From contig NZ_QKYV01000006.1 of NCBI RefSeq assembly GCF_003253545.1, positions 186,001 to 250,000 of the forward strand: a DNA stretch of 64,000 nt. The letters run 5' to 3'. This DNA is from Mesonia algae. Lineage in GTDB: Bacteria > Bacteroidota > Bacteroidia > Flavobacteriales > Flavobacteriaceae. Positions 9,147 through 17,788 of this stretch are shown in pieces. The notes under the pieces are model-generated. The model was not told where the DNA came from. It did no database searches and saw only the letters and a program-made list of their open reading frames with translations. The position numbers and the translations under genes are program-made. Positions within the stretch are counted from its first letter, which is position 1, and each line of letters begins with the position of its first letter.

Positions 9147-9860
9147 ATGATAAAATTTAACTGCGATTTAGCAGAAGGAGGTAAATACGATGAGAGGCTA
9201 ATGCCTCTCATTTCGTTTTGTAATATTGCGTGCGGCGGACATTTTGGTAATAAACAGACTGTTGTGGAAGCGGTGCAATTAGCGATTAAAAATAATGTAA
9301 AGATAGGGGCTCATCCTTCATATCCCGATGTAGAGAACTTTGGTAGGAAAAAGATGGATATGAGCTTAAAAAATTTACGAAAGTCGCTTAAAACTCAAAT
9401 TTTACTAGTAAAAGATACAGTAGAGAGGCTAGGGGAGAAGCTTCATCATATCAAACCTCACGGGGCGCTCTACAATGAGCTGAAATATGATAAAGAAAAA
9501 TCACTCATGATGATTGATTTAGTTAAAGAAATTGATGATAAATTAGTGCTATTTGTTCCGCCTAAATCTGCTATAGAAGAGGGAGCAAAAAACGAAATAA
9601 AAACCTTAATTGAAGGATTTGCAGACCGAGCTTATGAAGAAGATTTGAGTTTGGTTTCTAGAGGTAAAACCGGTGCTGTTCTACACGATAAAAATCAGAT
9701 TTTGGAGAAGGTAAAAATGATGGGTTTTGAAGATAAAATTATCACAATAAACGGGGTGATTTTAAATCAAAAAATTGATACCATTTGTATACATAGTGAT
9801 ACTGAAAATTCAGTAGAAATTTTAGAATATTTATATAGTTCACTCCATAAAAAACAGTAA
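9147..9860 (+). CDS. pxpA: 5-oxoprolinase subunit PxpA (LamB/YcsF family)
   Basis: With PxpB and PxpC it forms the bacterial ATP-dependent 5-oxoprolinase, which opens 5-oxo-L-proline (pyroglutamate) to glutamate and removes a damage product of glutamine and glutamate. The 237 residues are slightly shorter than the common 245-255. Family motifs are FNCDLAEGG at 4-12, NIACGGHFG near 27-35, GAHPSYPD near 52-59 with NFGR, and IKPHGALYNE near 107-116. It starts 2 bp after the DUF2891 stop, and pxpB follows after 12 bp. The order A-B-C without a transporter or regulator gene suggests intracellular repair of 5-oxoproline rather than uptake. Confidence 0.95.
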   Translation: MIKFNCDLAEGGKYDERLMPLISFCNIACGGHFGNKQTVVEAVQLAIKNNVKIGAHPSYPDVENFGRKKMDMSLKNLRKSLKTQILLVKDTVERLGEKLHHIKPHGALYNELKYDKEKSLMMIDLVKEIDDKLVLFVPPKSAIEEGAKNEIKTLIEGFADRAYEEDLSLVSRGKTGAVLHDKNQILEKVKMMGFEDKIITINGVILNQKIDTICIHSDTENSVEILEYLYSSLHKKQ

Positions 9861-9872
9861 AAAAGTTGATAA

Positions 9873-10607
9873 ATGAACATAGATAAATTGCAGTTTAAGC
9901 AGTTGGGGAAACAAGCTATTTTAATTCTCTGGGAAGATAAAATGAATGAAACCACTCTTTCTGAAATTCTATTCGCGAAGAAAAAAATAGAAGAAATTAA
10001 GGTTAAAGAAATTGTTGAGGTAAATAACACATATAATTCATTAATAATAAATTATGTGTTTACTATAAATAATATTTATAATGAAACATCAGTGTTAAAA
10101 GACTTGTTGGAGAAAGCTAATATAGATAAGATTTATGAAGGAAGCAAATACATTCTTCCCGTGTGTTATCACAAGAAATTCTCTCTCGATTTAGAAGAAG
10201 TTTGTGTTCAAAAGAAATTAGAAGTTGAAGAATTTATCTCCACTCATACCATCCCAATTTATACCCTCTATTTTATGGGATTCTTACCAGGGTTTTTATA
10301 CTTAGGTGGTTTACCAAAATCACTCCAAATTTCAAGGAAAAAAACACCGCGATTAAAGGTGGAAAAAGGCAGTGTTGGAATAGGTGAAAAACAGACAGGA
10401 ATATACCCTCAAATTTCGGCTGGAGGTTGGCAAATTATCGGTAATTGTCCGGTGACATTATTCGACGCTTCATTAAAAAAACCGACACCATTTTCGGCGG
10501 GAGATCAAATAAAATTTAAGGCAGTAAATTTAGAAGAACACCAGGACATTTTGAATAAAATCGAATTGGGTAAATACCAATTAGAAAAAGTGAAAGAATG
10601 GGAGTAA
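9873..10607 (+). CDS. pxpB: 5-oxoprolinase subunit PxpB (KipI family)
   Basis: The KipI-like subunit of 5-oxoprolinase, which together with PxpC carries the allophanate-hydrolase-like module. The 244 residues contain the family block GFLPGFLYLGGLP near 137-149, RKTPRLKVEKGSVGIG near 155-170 and QTGIYPQISAGGWQIIG near 173-189. The first 100 residues are more divergent and AT-rich, as is usual. It overlaps pxpC by 10 bp, so translation is likely coupled and the two subunits are made in equal amounts. Bacillus KipI also inhibits kinase KinA; nothing here suggests such a role. Confidence 0.93.
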   Translation: MNIDKLQFKQLGKQAILILWEDKMNETTLSEILFAKKKIEEIKVKEIVEVNNTYNSLIINYVFTINNIYNETSVLKDLLEKANIDKIYEGSKYILPVCYHKKFSLDLEEVCVQKKLEVEEFISTHTIPIYTLYFMGFLPGFLYLGGLPKSLQISRKKTPRLKVEKGSVGIGEKQTGIYPQISAGGWQIIGNCPVTLFDASLKKPTPFSAGDQIKFKAVNLEEHQDILNKIELGKYQLEKVKEWE

Positions 10608-11452
10608 AAGTGATAGAGAAAGGTTTATTAACCTCAATACAGGATAGAGGAAGATTTGGGTACGCTCAATTGGGAGTTCCGCAAAGTGGTGCTATGGATC
10701 GTTATTCTGCAAAAATAGCTAATCTGTTAGTAGGTAATGAAGCGTTTAAAGCGGTAATGGAAATCACTCTATTGGGACCATTATTGGAGTTTACCAAGGA
10801 TGCCTTTATAGTTTTGGTGGGGATTGAAGCTAATATTCGTTTAAATGGAAAGGAAATAAGCCTTTTAAAACCATTTAAAGTAAAAAAAGGGGATAGACTT
10901 CACATTAAGCAAATAACGAAAGGAGCGAGGTTGTATTTAGCGATTTTTGGAGGTTTTCAAACAGAAGTACGGCTTGAGAGTAGGAGTCAGTTTTATCCAA
11001 TAACGAAAACTTCTTCAGTTGAAAAAGGAGAGTTAATAGCAATTTCTAAGAATGAAGGTTTAAAATTGGTAGATTTTGCTTCCGTAAAGTATAAAAATAA
11101 AGAACTTACATCATCAGTTATAGAGGTTTTTAAAGGACCCGAATGGGATCAAGTTCCCTTAGTCTTGCAAGAGCAAATTTTGAGTGCTGAGTTGACAATT
11201 TCTAAAAACAATAGTCGAATGGCTTATCAACTACAAGAACAGTTTCCTAATACCTTAGCGGGAATGTTGTCACAGCCTGTGTTGCCAGGTACCGTACAAT
11301 TTACACCAGATGGCAATTTAATAATTCTTATGCGAGATGCCCAAACTACGGGAGGATACCCTAGAATTTTTCAGTTAACTGAAGATAGCATCAATAGTTT
11401 GGCTCAAAAAAAGCAAGGAGATAAGTTGAAGTTAGAACTGATTAAAACATAA
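10598..11452 (+). CDS. pxpC: 5-oxoprolinase subunit PxpC (KipA family)
   Basis: The third 5-oxoprolinase subunit, homologous to the C-terminal half of the allophanate hydrolase / urea amidolyase module (often annotated as biotin-dependent carboxyltransferase). The 284 residues start with the typical LLTSIQDRGRFGY and GVPQSGAMD segments near 8-32, then VGNEAFKAVMEIT near 45-57; near the end is LMRDAQTTGGYPRI around 243-256. The length is on the short side of the family (280-330). It starts inside pxpB. The next gene is convergent; the 46-bp gap holds no clear hairpin. Confidence 0.93.
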   Translation: MGVKVIEKGLLTSIQDRGRFGYAQLGVPQSGAMDRYSAKIANLLVGNEAFKAVMEITLLGPLLEFTKDAFIVLVGIEANIRLNGKEISLLKPFKVKKGDRLHIKQITKGARLYLAIFGGFQTEVRLESRSQFYPITKTSSVEKGELIAISKNEGLKLVDFASVKYKNKELTSSVIEVFKGPEWDQVPLVLQEQILSAELTISKNNSRMAYQLQEQFPNTLAGMLSQPVLPGTVQFTPDGNLIILMRDAQTTGGYPRIFQLTEDSINSLAQKKQGDKLKLELIKT

Positions 11453-11498
11453 CTTAATTCAACTCATTGGCTATAATAACAAATTTCAAATCGCATAG

Positions 11499-12878
11499 CT
11501 ACAACCAGTTTTTAAATTTTTTAAGCCATTTTAGTTTGTTGTGGTAGGGAGCATATCTAAACGGAATATCTAACCAAGTCTTACGATCTACAATGGCTTG
11601 TTGGTGCGTAAAGCAATAAAAACTGTGTTTACCGTGATAAGCTCCAATTCCACTGTTTCCAAGTCCGCCAAAAGGTAATTTTTCATTGGCAAAGTGAATA
11701 ACCACGTCGTTAATGACACCTCCGCCAAACGGAAATTGCGCCATAATTTTATTGGCGAACGATTTATTTTCCGTGAAAACGAAAAAAGCTAATGGCGTAG
11801 AGTAAGACCGAATGATCTTTTTTAAATCATTCTCGTTTTCATAAGAAATAATAGGAAGTATTGGTCCGAAAATTTCATCTTCCATAATTTTATCACTTTG
11901 TTGAGGTTCATCGATTAATGTGGGTGCAATAAAATTTTCGTCAGCATCGGTTTGGCCGCCAAAAAGCACTTTATTCTCTTCTATTAGATTTTTTAAACGT
12001 TCAAAATGGGATTGATTTATAATTCTCGCATAATCTGGTGATGTGATACTATTCTTCCCATAAGCTGCTATGATTTCCTCTTTTAAGGCTTTAATTAACC
12101 TTGGTTTTATACTTTTTTCTACTAAAATATAATCTGGTGCAATACAGGTTTGTCCGGCATTTAAAAATTTTCCCCATACAATGCGTTTGGCAGTTAGTTG
12201 AATTTTAGCAGAAGCTTCTACTACGCAAGGATTCTTACCGCCTAACTCTAAAGTGACAGGGGTAAGGTGTTGTGATGCTGCTTGATGCACGATTTTACCT
12301 ACAGCAACACTTCCAGTGAAGAAAATATAATTCCATTTTAAATCTAATAGTTGTTGGGCGACTTCCTTGTCTCCTTGTATAACCGTTGCTTGCTCTTCAG
12401 TAAAGATTTTTTTGATGATTTTTTCTAAAATAGTGGAGGTATGCGGAGTTAATTCTGACGGTTTTAACGTAACCGTATTTCCTGTGGCTATGGCGGCAAT
12501 AAAAGGATTTATAGCTAATTGAAACGGGTAATTCCACGGAGCGATAATTAGCACATTTCCGTAAGGTCGATGGTGAATTTTATCTGAAGAAGGAAAATTT
12601 AAAACACTAGATCGTACACTTTTAGGCTGGGACCAACGTTCTAAATTTTTGATAAATAAATCTAATTCTTTATAAACCACAATAATTTCGGTTACCATGC
12701 TTTCGAACACGGGTTTTTGAAAATCGAGTTTTAAAGCTTCTATAATTTCGTTTTCACGGAAATTAATTTCAGATTTAAGTTTTTTAAGTTGTTGAATACG
12801 CTCTTTAACAGGAAGCGATCCGTTTTTTATATAGAACTCTGCTTGTTTATCGTGAATACCTTTGATATGCTGACTCAT
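11499..12878 (-). CDS. Class 3-type aldehyde dehydrogenase
   Basis: NAD(P)-dependent oxidation of aldehydes to carboxylic acids. The 459-residue length and lack of an N-terminal extension match class 3 / fatty-aldehyde-type ALDHs (450-490) rather than the 500-residue class 1/2 enzymes. Visible are IIAPWNYPFQLA near 110-121 (cofactor-binding loop), FFTGSVAVGK near 180, LELGGKNPCVVE near 210-221 with the general-base Glu, NAGQTCIAP near 240-248 with the catalytic Cys at about 245, and EIFGPILPII near 335. The C-terminus has a PFRYAPYHNK segment common in this subfamily. It is transcribed alone on the minus strand. The substrate is not deducible; a medium or long-chain aliphatic aldehyde is likely. 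Confidence 0.93.
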   Translation of the reverse strand: MSQHIKGIHDKQAEFYIKNGSLPVKERIQQLKKLKSEINFRENEIIEALKLDFQKPVFESMVTEIIVVYKELDLFIKNLERWSQPKSVRSSVLNFPSSDKIHHRPYGNVLIIAPWNYPFQLAINPFIAAIATGNTVTLKPSELTPHTSTILEKIIKKIFTEEQATVIQGDKEVAQQLLDLKWNYIFFTGSVAVGKIVHQAASQHLTPVTLELGGKNPCVVEASAKIQLTAKRIVWGKFLNAGQTCIAPDYILVEKSIKPRLIKALKEEIIAAYGKNSITSPDYARIINQSHFERLKNLIEENKVLFGGQTDADENFIAPTLIDEPQQSDKIMEDEIFGPILPIISYENENDLKKIIRSYSTPLAFFVFTENKSFANKIMAQFPFGGGVINDVVIHFANEKLPFGGLGNSGIGAYHGKHSFYCFTHQQAIVDRKTWLDIPFRYAPYHNKLKWLKKFKNWL

Positions 12879-12958
12879 TTTTTTACGGAATTTTACTTAC
12901 TGTAAGTAAATGAAAAGCAATGAATATGCTAATGTAATGAAAGAATTTAACGCTTATT

Positions 12959-13681
12959 TTATGATTTCTCTTTCACAGCATCCCAAAGCGAATCTTTAGG
13001 CAGTGGAGCTGTAAATGTCATTTCTTCTTTTAAAACCGGATGAATGAGCGTTAATTTTCTAGCGTGTAAATGGATACTAGCATCTGCATTACTTCTGTTA
13101 AAACCATACTTTAGATCTCCTTTTATAGGGGAACCGATACTAGATAGTTGACTCCGAATTTGATGATGTCTGCCCGTTTCTAAATCAATTTCTAATAAGG
13201 TATATCGATCTAGTTCTTGAAGGGTTTTATAGTGAAGTGTACCTTTTTTACTATCGGGAACCTCATTAATATGCGCGTAAGATTTATTTTGTTTAGAATT
13301 ACGTTTAAGAAAGTGAATAAGCGTACCATTTTTTGGAGATGGGGTATTTTGTACCATCGCCCAATAGGTTTTTTGATTTTCTTTTTGAGCAAAAATTTTA
13401 TTAAGTCGGGGTAAGGCTTTAGAGGTTTTAGCAAATAAAACAATACCTGTTGTTGGCCGATCTAGGCGATGAACCACTCCTAGATAAACATTGCCAGGTT
13501 TATTGTATTTTTCTTTTAAATAAGATTTTACCGTTTCACTTAACGGAATATCCCCTGTTTTGTCCCCTTGTACTAAATCTCCTGCGCGTTTATTGATGAC
13601 AATAAGGTGATTGTCTTCATAAATGACTTGCAAGTTTTGTGGGGTAGAAATAATTTTACTCAATGGAAAAAGCTTTATCAA
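12959..13681 (-). CDS. RluA family pseudouridine synthase
   Basis: Isomerises uridine to pseudouridine in rRNA or tRNA. The 240 residues carry the RluA signature HRLDRPTTGIVLFAKT near 68-83 with the catalytic Asp at about 71, and the RHHQIRSQL segment near 170-178. There is no N-terminal S4 domain, so it belongs with the short RluA/RluC-like or TruC-like forms and the target site cannot be named. It lies 6 bp downstream of the membrane-protein gene 13688-14809, at the end of a minus-strand run beginning with panB. Confidence 0.92.
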   Translation of the reverse strand: MIKLFPLSKIISTPQNLQVIYEDNHLIVINKRAGDLVQGDKTGDIPLSETVKSYLKEKYNKPGNVYLGVVHRLDRPTTGIVLFAKTSKALPRLNKIFAQKENQKTYWAMVQNTPSPKNGTLIHFLKRNSKQNKSYAHINEVPDSKKGTLHYKTLQELDRYTLLEIDLETGRHHQIRSQLSSIGSPIKGDLKYGFNRSNADASIHLHARKLTLIHPVLKEEMTFTAPLPKDSLWDAVKEKS

Positions 13682-13687
13682 ATGTAA

Positions 13688-14809
13688 TCATAATTCTAGG
13701 TCGTCACAAGTAAAAATATCATATTCGCCGTTGTAATTAATACTTCTATATACTATAAAATGGGGAGAATTGTTAGGAGATAAGTTACAAAAATGATTTT
13801 TTAACTGTTTGAAAATAGAAAGACTTGGGGGTATGGGGACATTTAATTCTTGATATGACCACCTATTTAAATTTACAATTTTATGTTTCTCGAATGAGGA
13901 TAGGTTTTTTGTTTCTAAATAGAAATTTTCAGGCAATTCAATGATAGGTTGTTCATAGATAACAGACATGGTTTTTCCTCTACCGGAATACATATGAAAA
14001 GAAAAGTAATAGGGCCATTTTTCAATAAACCATAAAGAAGGAAGTAAGAAAAAAATAATTAAGATTGAAGAATGAATTTTATGATTATATTTCTTTTTTA
14101 GCTCAGGTCGTACTTTTTTAAAATCAGAGTAAAAACAAAAATAAATTAACCCTATCATAACTAAATTCCAAGGAATTATAACATTGTTAGAATTCCCACC
14201 CCATGGGCTTACCCACAAGAGAATAACAAGATGCATGGTGGTAAGTAGTAAAAAGGAAATTTTCTGGGTCTTTTTAAATAGCAAGCCCATTGCGGCAAAA
14301 ATTTCAATTAGAGGTATACCAAAGCCAATGATTTTATAATTAGGTAGATGTAATAAAAAAACATCTTTCATAAAGGGTAGAAAAATGTAATCAATAAAAT
14401 GAAAATTCAGTTTATGAAAACCACTCCAAAAGTATATCGTAAATAAAATGGCTTTAAAATAAAAAAGGCGTAGGCTAGACTTTATATTTATGGCAAATAG
14501 AAACAGAAAGAGACTGTAAATATATACCCAGGGTTGCCAACGCATTTGGTCACCTACGACTAAAAGTATAATTAAAATTAAACTGATCCACATTAAGATT
14601 TTTCTAGGAAAAAAAATTGTGGCAGATAACATAAAAAGCAAAAAGTATACTGTATAAGAATATAAAAGATCAGGAATAAATGGAAGGTCAATTACGGGAA
14701 GTAAGGGAAACATTCTGTCATTCGTCCAAAGAGAAAAAGAAATTAAAATTCCAATAATAAAGCCTAACAGACAAATTCTTAGCGTCTTATGTTCTATTTT
14801 TTTAATCAA
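13688..14809 (-). CDS. Multipass membrane protein, HTTM/DoxX-like
   Basis: A 373-residue integral membrane protein. About seven or eight hydrophobic segments fill residues 10-260, followed by a non-membrane tail of about 110 residues. A charged and aromatic cluster D87...RWQPW (90-94) within the membrane part recalls bacterial HTTM / vitamin-K-dependent-carboxylase-like proteins and some Bacteroidetes DoxX-like proteins, but I cannot assign it firmly and no function follows. No ATG is available in frame; the best start is the TTG at 14809 (revcomp of caa at 14807-14809). It lies between a SdpI-like gene and the RluA-type gene, 6 bp before the latter, probably in one transcript from panB. Confidence 0.7.
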   Translation of the reverse strand: MIKKIEHKTLRICLLGFIIGILISFSLWTNDRMFPLLPVIDLPFIPDLLYSYTVYFLLFMLSATIFFPRKILMWISLILIILLVVGDQMRWQPWVYIYSLFLFLFAINIKSSLRLFYFKAILFTIYFWSGFHKLNFHFIDYIFLPFMKDVFLLHLPNYKIIGFGIPLIEIFAAMGLLFKKTQKISFLLLTTMHLVILLWVSPWGGNSNNVIIPWNLVMIGLIYFCFYSDFKKVRPELKKKYNHKIHSSILIIFFLLPSLWFIEKWPYYFSFHMYSGRGKTMSVIYEQPIIELPENFYLETKNLSSFEKHKIVNLNRWSYQELNVPIPPSLSIFKQLKNHFCNLSPNNSPHFIVYRSINYNGEYDIFTCDDLEL

Positions 14810-14847
14810 TGCTATTGAACCCCATAAATTTTGTGTCTATTGTATAT

Positions 14848-15201
14848 TTAAGACTTAATTTTATCTAATTCACTTTCAGTATAATAAAAAAGTGCACATA
14901 CTCCTAGAGTAAAAGCAATACTCGCTAAAATGACTTCCAATAAAAATGAAACCTCAAAGAATACATATCCTAGCAAACCTACTAAACTTAAGAACAGCCC
15001 AGCTTTAATCATCAATTTAGAGGAGTAAATTTGAGCGAAGTTCCAAGCTTCTTGAGATTTCATAGATTTTTTAGTTCGGTATCCGTAAAGTGAATTAATT
15101 TCTTTAGGCGGATATTTTAGCATCATAAGACCTACAATAATAAATATAATACCTGTTAAGGCATCAAGGATTAAAAAAGGTCCTATGGCAGATGTTTCCA
15201 T
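14848..15201 (-). CDS. SdpI/YhfL family small membrane protein
   Basis: The 117 residues contain three hydrophobic segments (about 8-24, 65-82, 86-106) and between the first two the SdpI-type block NSLYGYRTKKSMKSQEAW near 36-53, matching the family pattern NxxYGYRTxxS...W. In Bacillus, SdpI gives immunity to the SdpC toxin; most family members, including this one, have no sdpABC partner and an unknown role. Its ATG overlaps the panB stop codon (TAATG), so translation is coupled to panB. No toxin gene is nearby, so an immunity role is not supported. Confidence 0.8.
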   Translation of the reverse strand: METSAIGPFLILDALTGIIFIIVGLMMLKYPPKEINSLYGYRTKKSMKSQEAWNFAQIYSSKLMIKAGLFLSLVGLLGYVFFEVSFLLEVILASIAFTLGVCALFYYTESELDKIKS

Positions 15202-16019
15202 TAATACTGTTCCTTTTCGTTAGGAAAATCTGATGATTTTACATCTTTATTGTATTGTTGAAAGGCTGTGGTCATTTCACTATATAAGTCTAAATAACGG
15301 CGTAAAAAACGCGGATTAAATTCGTGTGTCATTCCTATCATATCGTGTACCACCAACACCTGGCCATCAACGCCACCACCAGCACCAATTCCGATCACGG
15401 GAATAGAAACACTTTCAGCTACTTCTTGTGCTAACTTTGCCGGTACTTTTTCTAATACAATAGAGAAACAACCTATTTTTTCTAAGAGTTTAGCATCTTC
15501 TTTTAGCTTTATAGCTTCTTCTTCCTCTTTAGCCCTTACCGTATAAGTACCAAATTTATATATAGATTGTGGAGTTAAACCTAAGTGTCCCATTACAGGA
15601 ATCCCAGCATTTAAAATACGCTTTATAGATTCTTTCACTTCTTTACCTCCTTCTAATTTAACTGCATGACCGCCGCTTTCTTTCATAATTCTAATGGCAG
15701 AACGTAAAGCTTCCTTAGGGTCGCTTTGGTAGCTTCCAAATGGTAAATCTACCACCACAAGAGATCTATCTATAGCACGAACCACAGAAGAAGCGTGGTA
15801 AATCATTTGGTCTAATGTAATAGGTAAAGTGGTTTCATGACCCGCCATTACATTTGAAGCAGAATCTCCTACTAAAATGACATCAATCCCAGCACCATCA
15901 ACAATTTTTGCCATCGTATAATCGTAAGCGGTAAGCATAGAGATTTTCTCTTCATTGGCTTTCATATCAACTAGTGATTTTACCGTTACTCTTTTATATT
16001 CTTTTTTTGCAACAGACAT
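15201..16019 (-). CDS. panB: 3-methyl-2-oxobutanoate hydroxymethyltransferase
   Basis: First step of pantothenate (vitamin B5/CoA) synthesis: transfers a hydroxymethyl group from 5,10-methylene-THF to 2-oxoisovalerate, giving ketopantoate. The 272-residue length is typical. Motifs are [18 protein letters not shown] near 28-45, [13 protein letters not shown] near 49-61 with metal-binding Asp, HAVKLEGG near 117-124 with active-site Lys and Glu, and [11 protein letters not shown] near 141-151. panC and panD are not in the window. It heads a minus-strand run, and a good -33/-7 promoter lies 23-54 bp upstream of its start. Confidence 0.96.
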   Translation of the reverse strand: MSVAKKEYKRVTVKSLVDMKANEEKISMLTAYDYTMAKIVDGAGIDVILVGDSASNVMAGHETTLPITLDQMIYHASSVVRAIDRSLVVVDLPFGSYQSDPKEALRSAIRIMKESGGHAVKLEGGKEVKESIKRILNAGIPVMGHLGLTPQSIYKFGTYTVRAKEEEEAIKLKEDAKLLEKIGCFSIVLEKVPAKLAQEVAESVSIPVIGIGAGGGVDGQVLVVHDMIGMTHEFNPRFLRRYLDLYSEMTTAFQQYNKDVKSSDFPNEKEQY

Positions 16020-16041
16020 GCTTTTTTGTTTTAAGTTGTTG

Positions 16042-16073
16042 TAAAAGTAGTAAATTAGTCAGTCAACATCAAA
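16042..16073 (-). promoter_or_regulatory. Promoter of the panB run
   Basis: On the minus strand a -33 TTTG (revcomp of 16070-16073) is followed after 20 bp by TACTTTTA (revcomp of 16042-16049), one mismatch from TAnnTTTG. The spacing fits the Bacteroidetes housekeeping sigma factor. The panB ATG lies 23 bp downstream. Confidence 0.55.
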
Positions 16074-16083
16074 AACAAAAGCG

Positions 16084-16527
16084 ATGAGAATACTTACTTT
16101 ATTTATATTATTTTTAGGATTACATGGTTTTGCTCAAAATACACCAGAGCAATCTGTTAAAGATTTTTTCAAAGCCTTTCATCAACAAGATACGGTGGCC
16201 TTAAAGCAAATGACACAAGAAGACCTTGTTTTAAAAACGATTGGAGAAGGTAGAGATGGAAATTTTATGATTAAAACATCACCTAGAGCTCAATTTGTTT
16301 CTTCAATTGGTTCAATCCCAAAAGAAATGAAATTTGAAGAAAGAATATTGAGTTATGAAACCAAAATAGATAAAGGTTTTGCAAGTGTTTGGACCACTTA
16401 TGAGTTTTACCTTAACGGAAAACTTTCTCACTGCGGAATTAATCAAATTCAACTGTTTAAATCCTCAGCAGTAGAGTGGAGTATCATTTCGATTACAGAT
16501 ACCAGGCGAACTGAAAATTGTGATTAA
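16084..16527 (+). CDS. Secreted NTF2-like (SnoaL-type) protein
   Basis: 147 residues with an N-terminal signal peptide (MRILTLFILFLGLHGFAQ, cleavage near 18). The mature part looks like a small NTF2-like cone fold: SVKDFFKAFHQQDTVALKQM near 25-44 is the usual first helix pair, and the later part alternates in strand-like fashion (FASVWTTYEFYLNGKLSHCGINQIQLFK). Such proteins can be lipocalin-like binders or accessory domains; no catalytic residues can be assigned. It stands alone between divergent panB and the GlmU-like gene; its start is 64 bp from that of panB, so the two share a short divergent promoter region. Confidence 0.75.
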   Translation: MRILTLFILFLGLHGFAQNTPEQSVKDFFKAFHQQDTVALKQMTQEDLVLKTIGEGRDGNFMIKTSPRAQFVSSIGSIPKEMKFEERILSYETKIDKGFASVWTTYEFYLNGKLSHCGINQIQLFKSSAVEWSIISITDTRRTENCD

Positions 16528-16553
16528 TACAAATTGCCCAATAAAAACTTCCT

Positions 16554-16561
16554 TACATTTG
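16554..16561 (+). promoter_or_regulatory. -7 box before the GlmU-like gene
   Basis: TACATTTG matches TAnnTTTG exactly and lies 19 bp before the ATG at 16581. A TTG occurs 17 bp upstream (16534-16536), a little closer than the usual 19-21 bp, so the -33 part is weak. Confidence 0.45.
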
Positions 16562-16580
16562 TTTAAAACTAAACTTTAAG

Positions 16581-17753
16581 ATGAATTACATATTATTTGA
16601 TGGCGCAGTAAGAAATCAATTACTTCCATTTACCTATACCAAACCTGTAGCAGATCTACGCTTTGGGATATTAACTTTAAGAGAAAAGTGGGAAAATTTT
16701 TTACAAACCACCACGACAACGGTTACCGAAGAATACCTTTCTGAACGTTGGCCCATGGTAGAGTTAGAAATCAACACGATGATCAATGCGGCGGTGTGCC
16801 CGTCAGAAAGTCTGGTTGAACAAATAAAAAACTTAAAAGAACAACAAGTCTTAACTTTTAAAGATACATATATAGCTTTTATAGCTAAAGAAGAAGAGGA
16901 AATAGATTTAGACAGCTTTCAAGAAATAGCAGTGAATGAAGAGCCTTTAATGATTGAACATACTTGGGATCTTTTTTCAAAAAACGACCAAGCCATTCAA
17001 GCAGATTTTGACTTGCTAACCAAAGACAGAATTTCCGCTGAAATTCCTGATAGTGTATTTTGTATCAACAAGGAGCAGATTTTTGTCGAGGAAGGAGCAA
17101 AATTAACCATAGCTTCCTTAAATGCTTCAAACGGACCAATCTACATAGGAGAACATGCCGAAGTGATGGAAGGGTGTGCCGTAAGAGGTCCTTTTGCGCT
17201 TTGTGAACATGCTACTTTAAAAATGGGAGCTAAAATTTATGGAGCTACTACGGTAGGTCCGCATAGTAAAGTTGGAGGAGAAGTGAACAACTCTATTATT
17301 ATGGGATATTCTAATAAAGGTCATGATGGCTTTTTAGGAAACTCGGTTTTAGGAGAATGGTGTAACATAGGCGCAGATAGTAACAATTCTAACCTTAAAA
17401 ATAATTATGCAGAAGTAAGGTTATGGGATTATGAAACCGAACGTTTTGCACCTACCGGACTTCAGTTTTGTGGTTTAATGATGGGCGATCACTCTAAATG
17501 TGGTATTAATACGATGTTCAATACGGGAACTGTAATTGGAGTAAGCTCAAATATATTTGGTGCTGGTTTTCCTCGTAATTTTGTGCCTAGTTTTAGCTGG
17601 GGCGGAAGTAGTGGTACCACAACCTATAAAACCAGTAAAGCTTTTGAAGTTGCCGAAAAAGTGATGCAACGAAGAAATATAGAATTTACTGATGAAGACA
17701 AAGCCATTTTAGAACACGTCTTTGAAGAAACTCAACAATATAGAAGAGATTAA
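16581..17753 (+). CDS. GlmU-like putative sugar nucleotidyltransferase
   Basis: 390 residues in two parts. Residues 1-180 correspond to the Bacteroidetes NTP_transf_4 domain (MNYILFDGAVRNQLLPFTYT...PVADLRFGI); this replaces the LAAGxGTRM loop of classical GlmU with a divergent loop, so nucleotidyl transfer is uncertain. Residues 180-370 form a left-handed beta-helix of hexapeptide repeats (GPIYIGEHAEV, GAKIYGATTVGPHSKVGG, LGEWCNIGADSNNS), as in GlmU-type acyltransferases. The likely role is hexosamine 1-phosphate activation for cell-wall or polysaccharide synthesis; this is family inference. It is a single-gene transcript with a -7 box upstream and a strong shared terminator after it. Confidence 0.85.
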   Translation: MNYILFDGAVRNQLLPFTYTKPVADLRFGILTLREKWENFLQTTTTTVTEEYLSERWPMVELEINTMINAAVCPSESLVEQIKNLKEQQVLTFKDTYIAFIAKEEEEIDLDSFQEIAVNEEPLMIEHTWDLFSKNDQAIQADFDLLTKDRISAEIPDSVFCINKEQIFVEEGAKLTIASLNASNGPIYIGEHAEVMEGCAVRGPFALCEHATLKMGAKIYGATTVGPHSKVGGEVNNSIIMGYSNKGHDGFLGNSVLGEWCNIGADSNNSNLKNNYAEVRLWDYETERFAPTGLQFCGLMMGDHSKCGINTMFNTGTVIGVSSNIFGAGFPRNFVPSFSWGGSSGTTTYKTSKAFEVAEKVMQRRNIEFTDEDKAILEHVFEETQQYRRD

Positions 17754-17761
17754 ATAAAAAA

Positions 17762-17788
17762 GGGAGCTAATTTAGCTCCCTTTTTTTT
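17762..17788. terminator. Bidirectional terminator between the GlmU-like gene and purB
   Basis: A GGGAGCT / AGCTCCC stem (17762-17768 with 17774-17780) and a 5-nt loop are flanked by an A run on the left and eight T on the right, so it can stop transcription from both convergent genes. It extends to within a base or two of the purB stop codon. Confidence 0.9.

Noticed and set aside
13217-13414. Overlapping frame opposite to the RluA-type gene
   Set aside because: It is entirely inside the RluA-type gene with no promoter or start context; it is a shadow of low-complexity A/T-rich sequence.
14848-15201. Immunity gene of a toxin system (SdpI)
   Set aside because: Only the family name suggests it; no sdpABC-like toxin or regulator gene is near, and the gene is coupled to panB.
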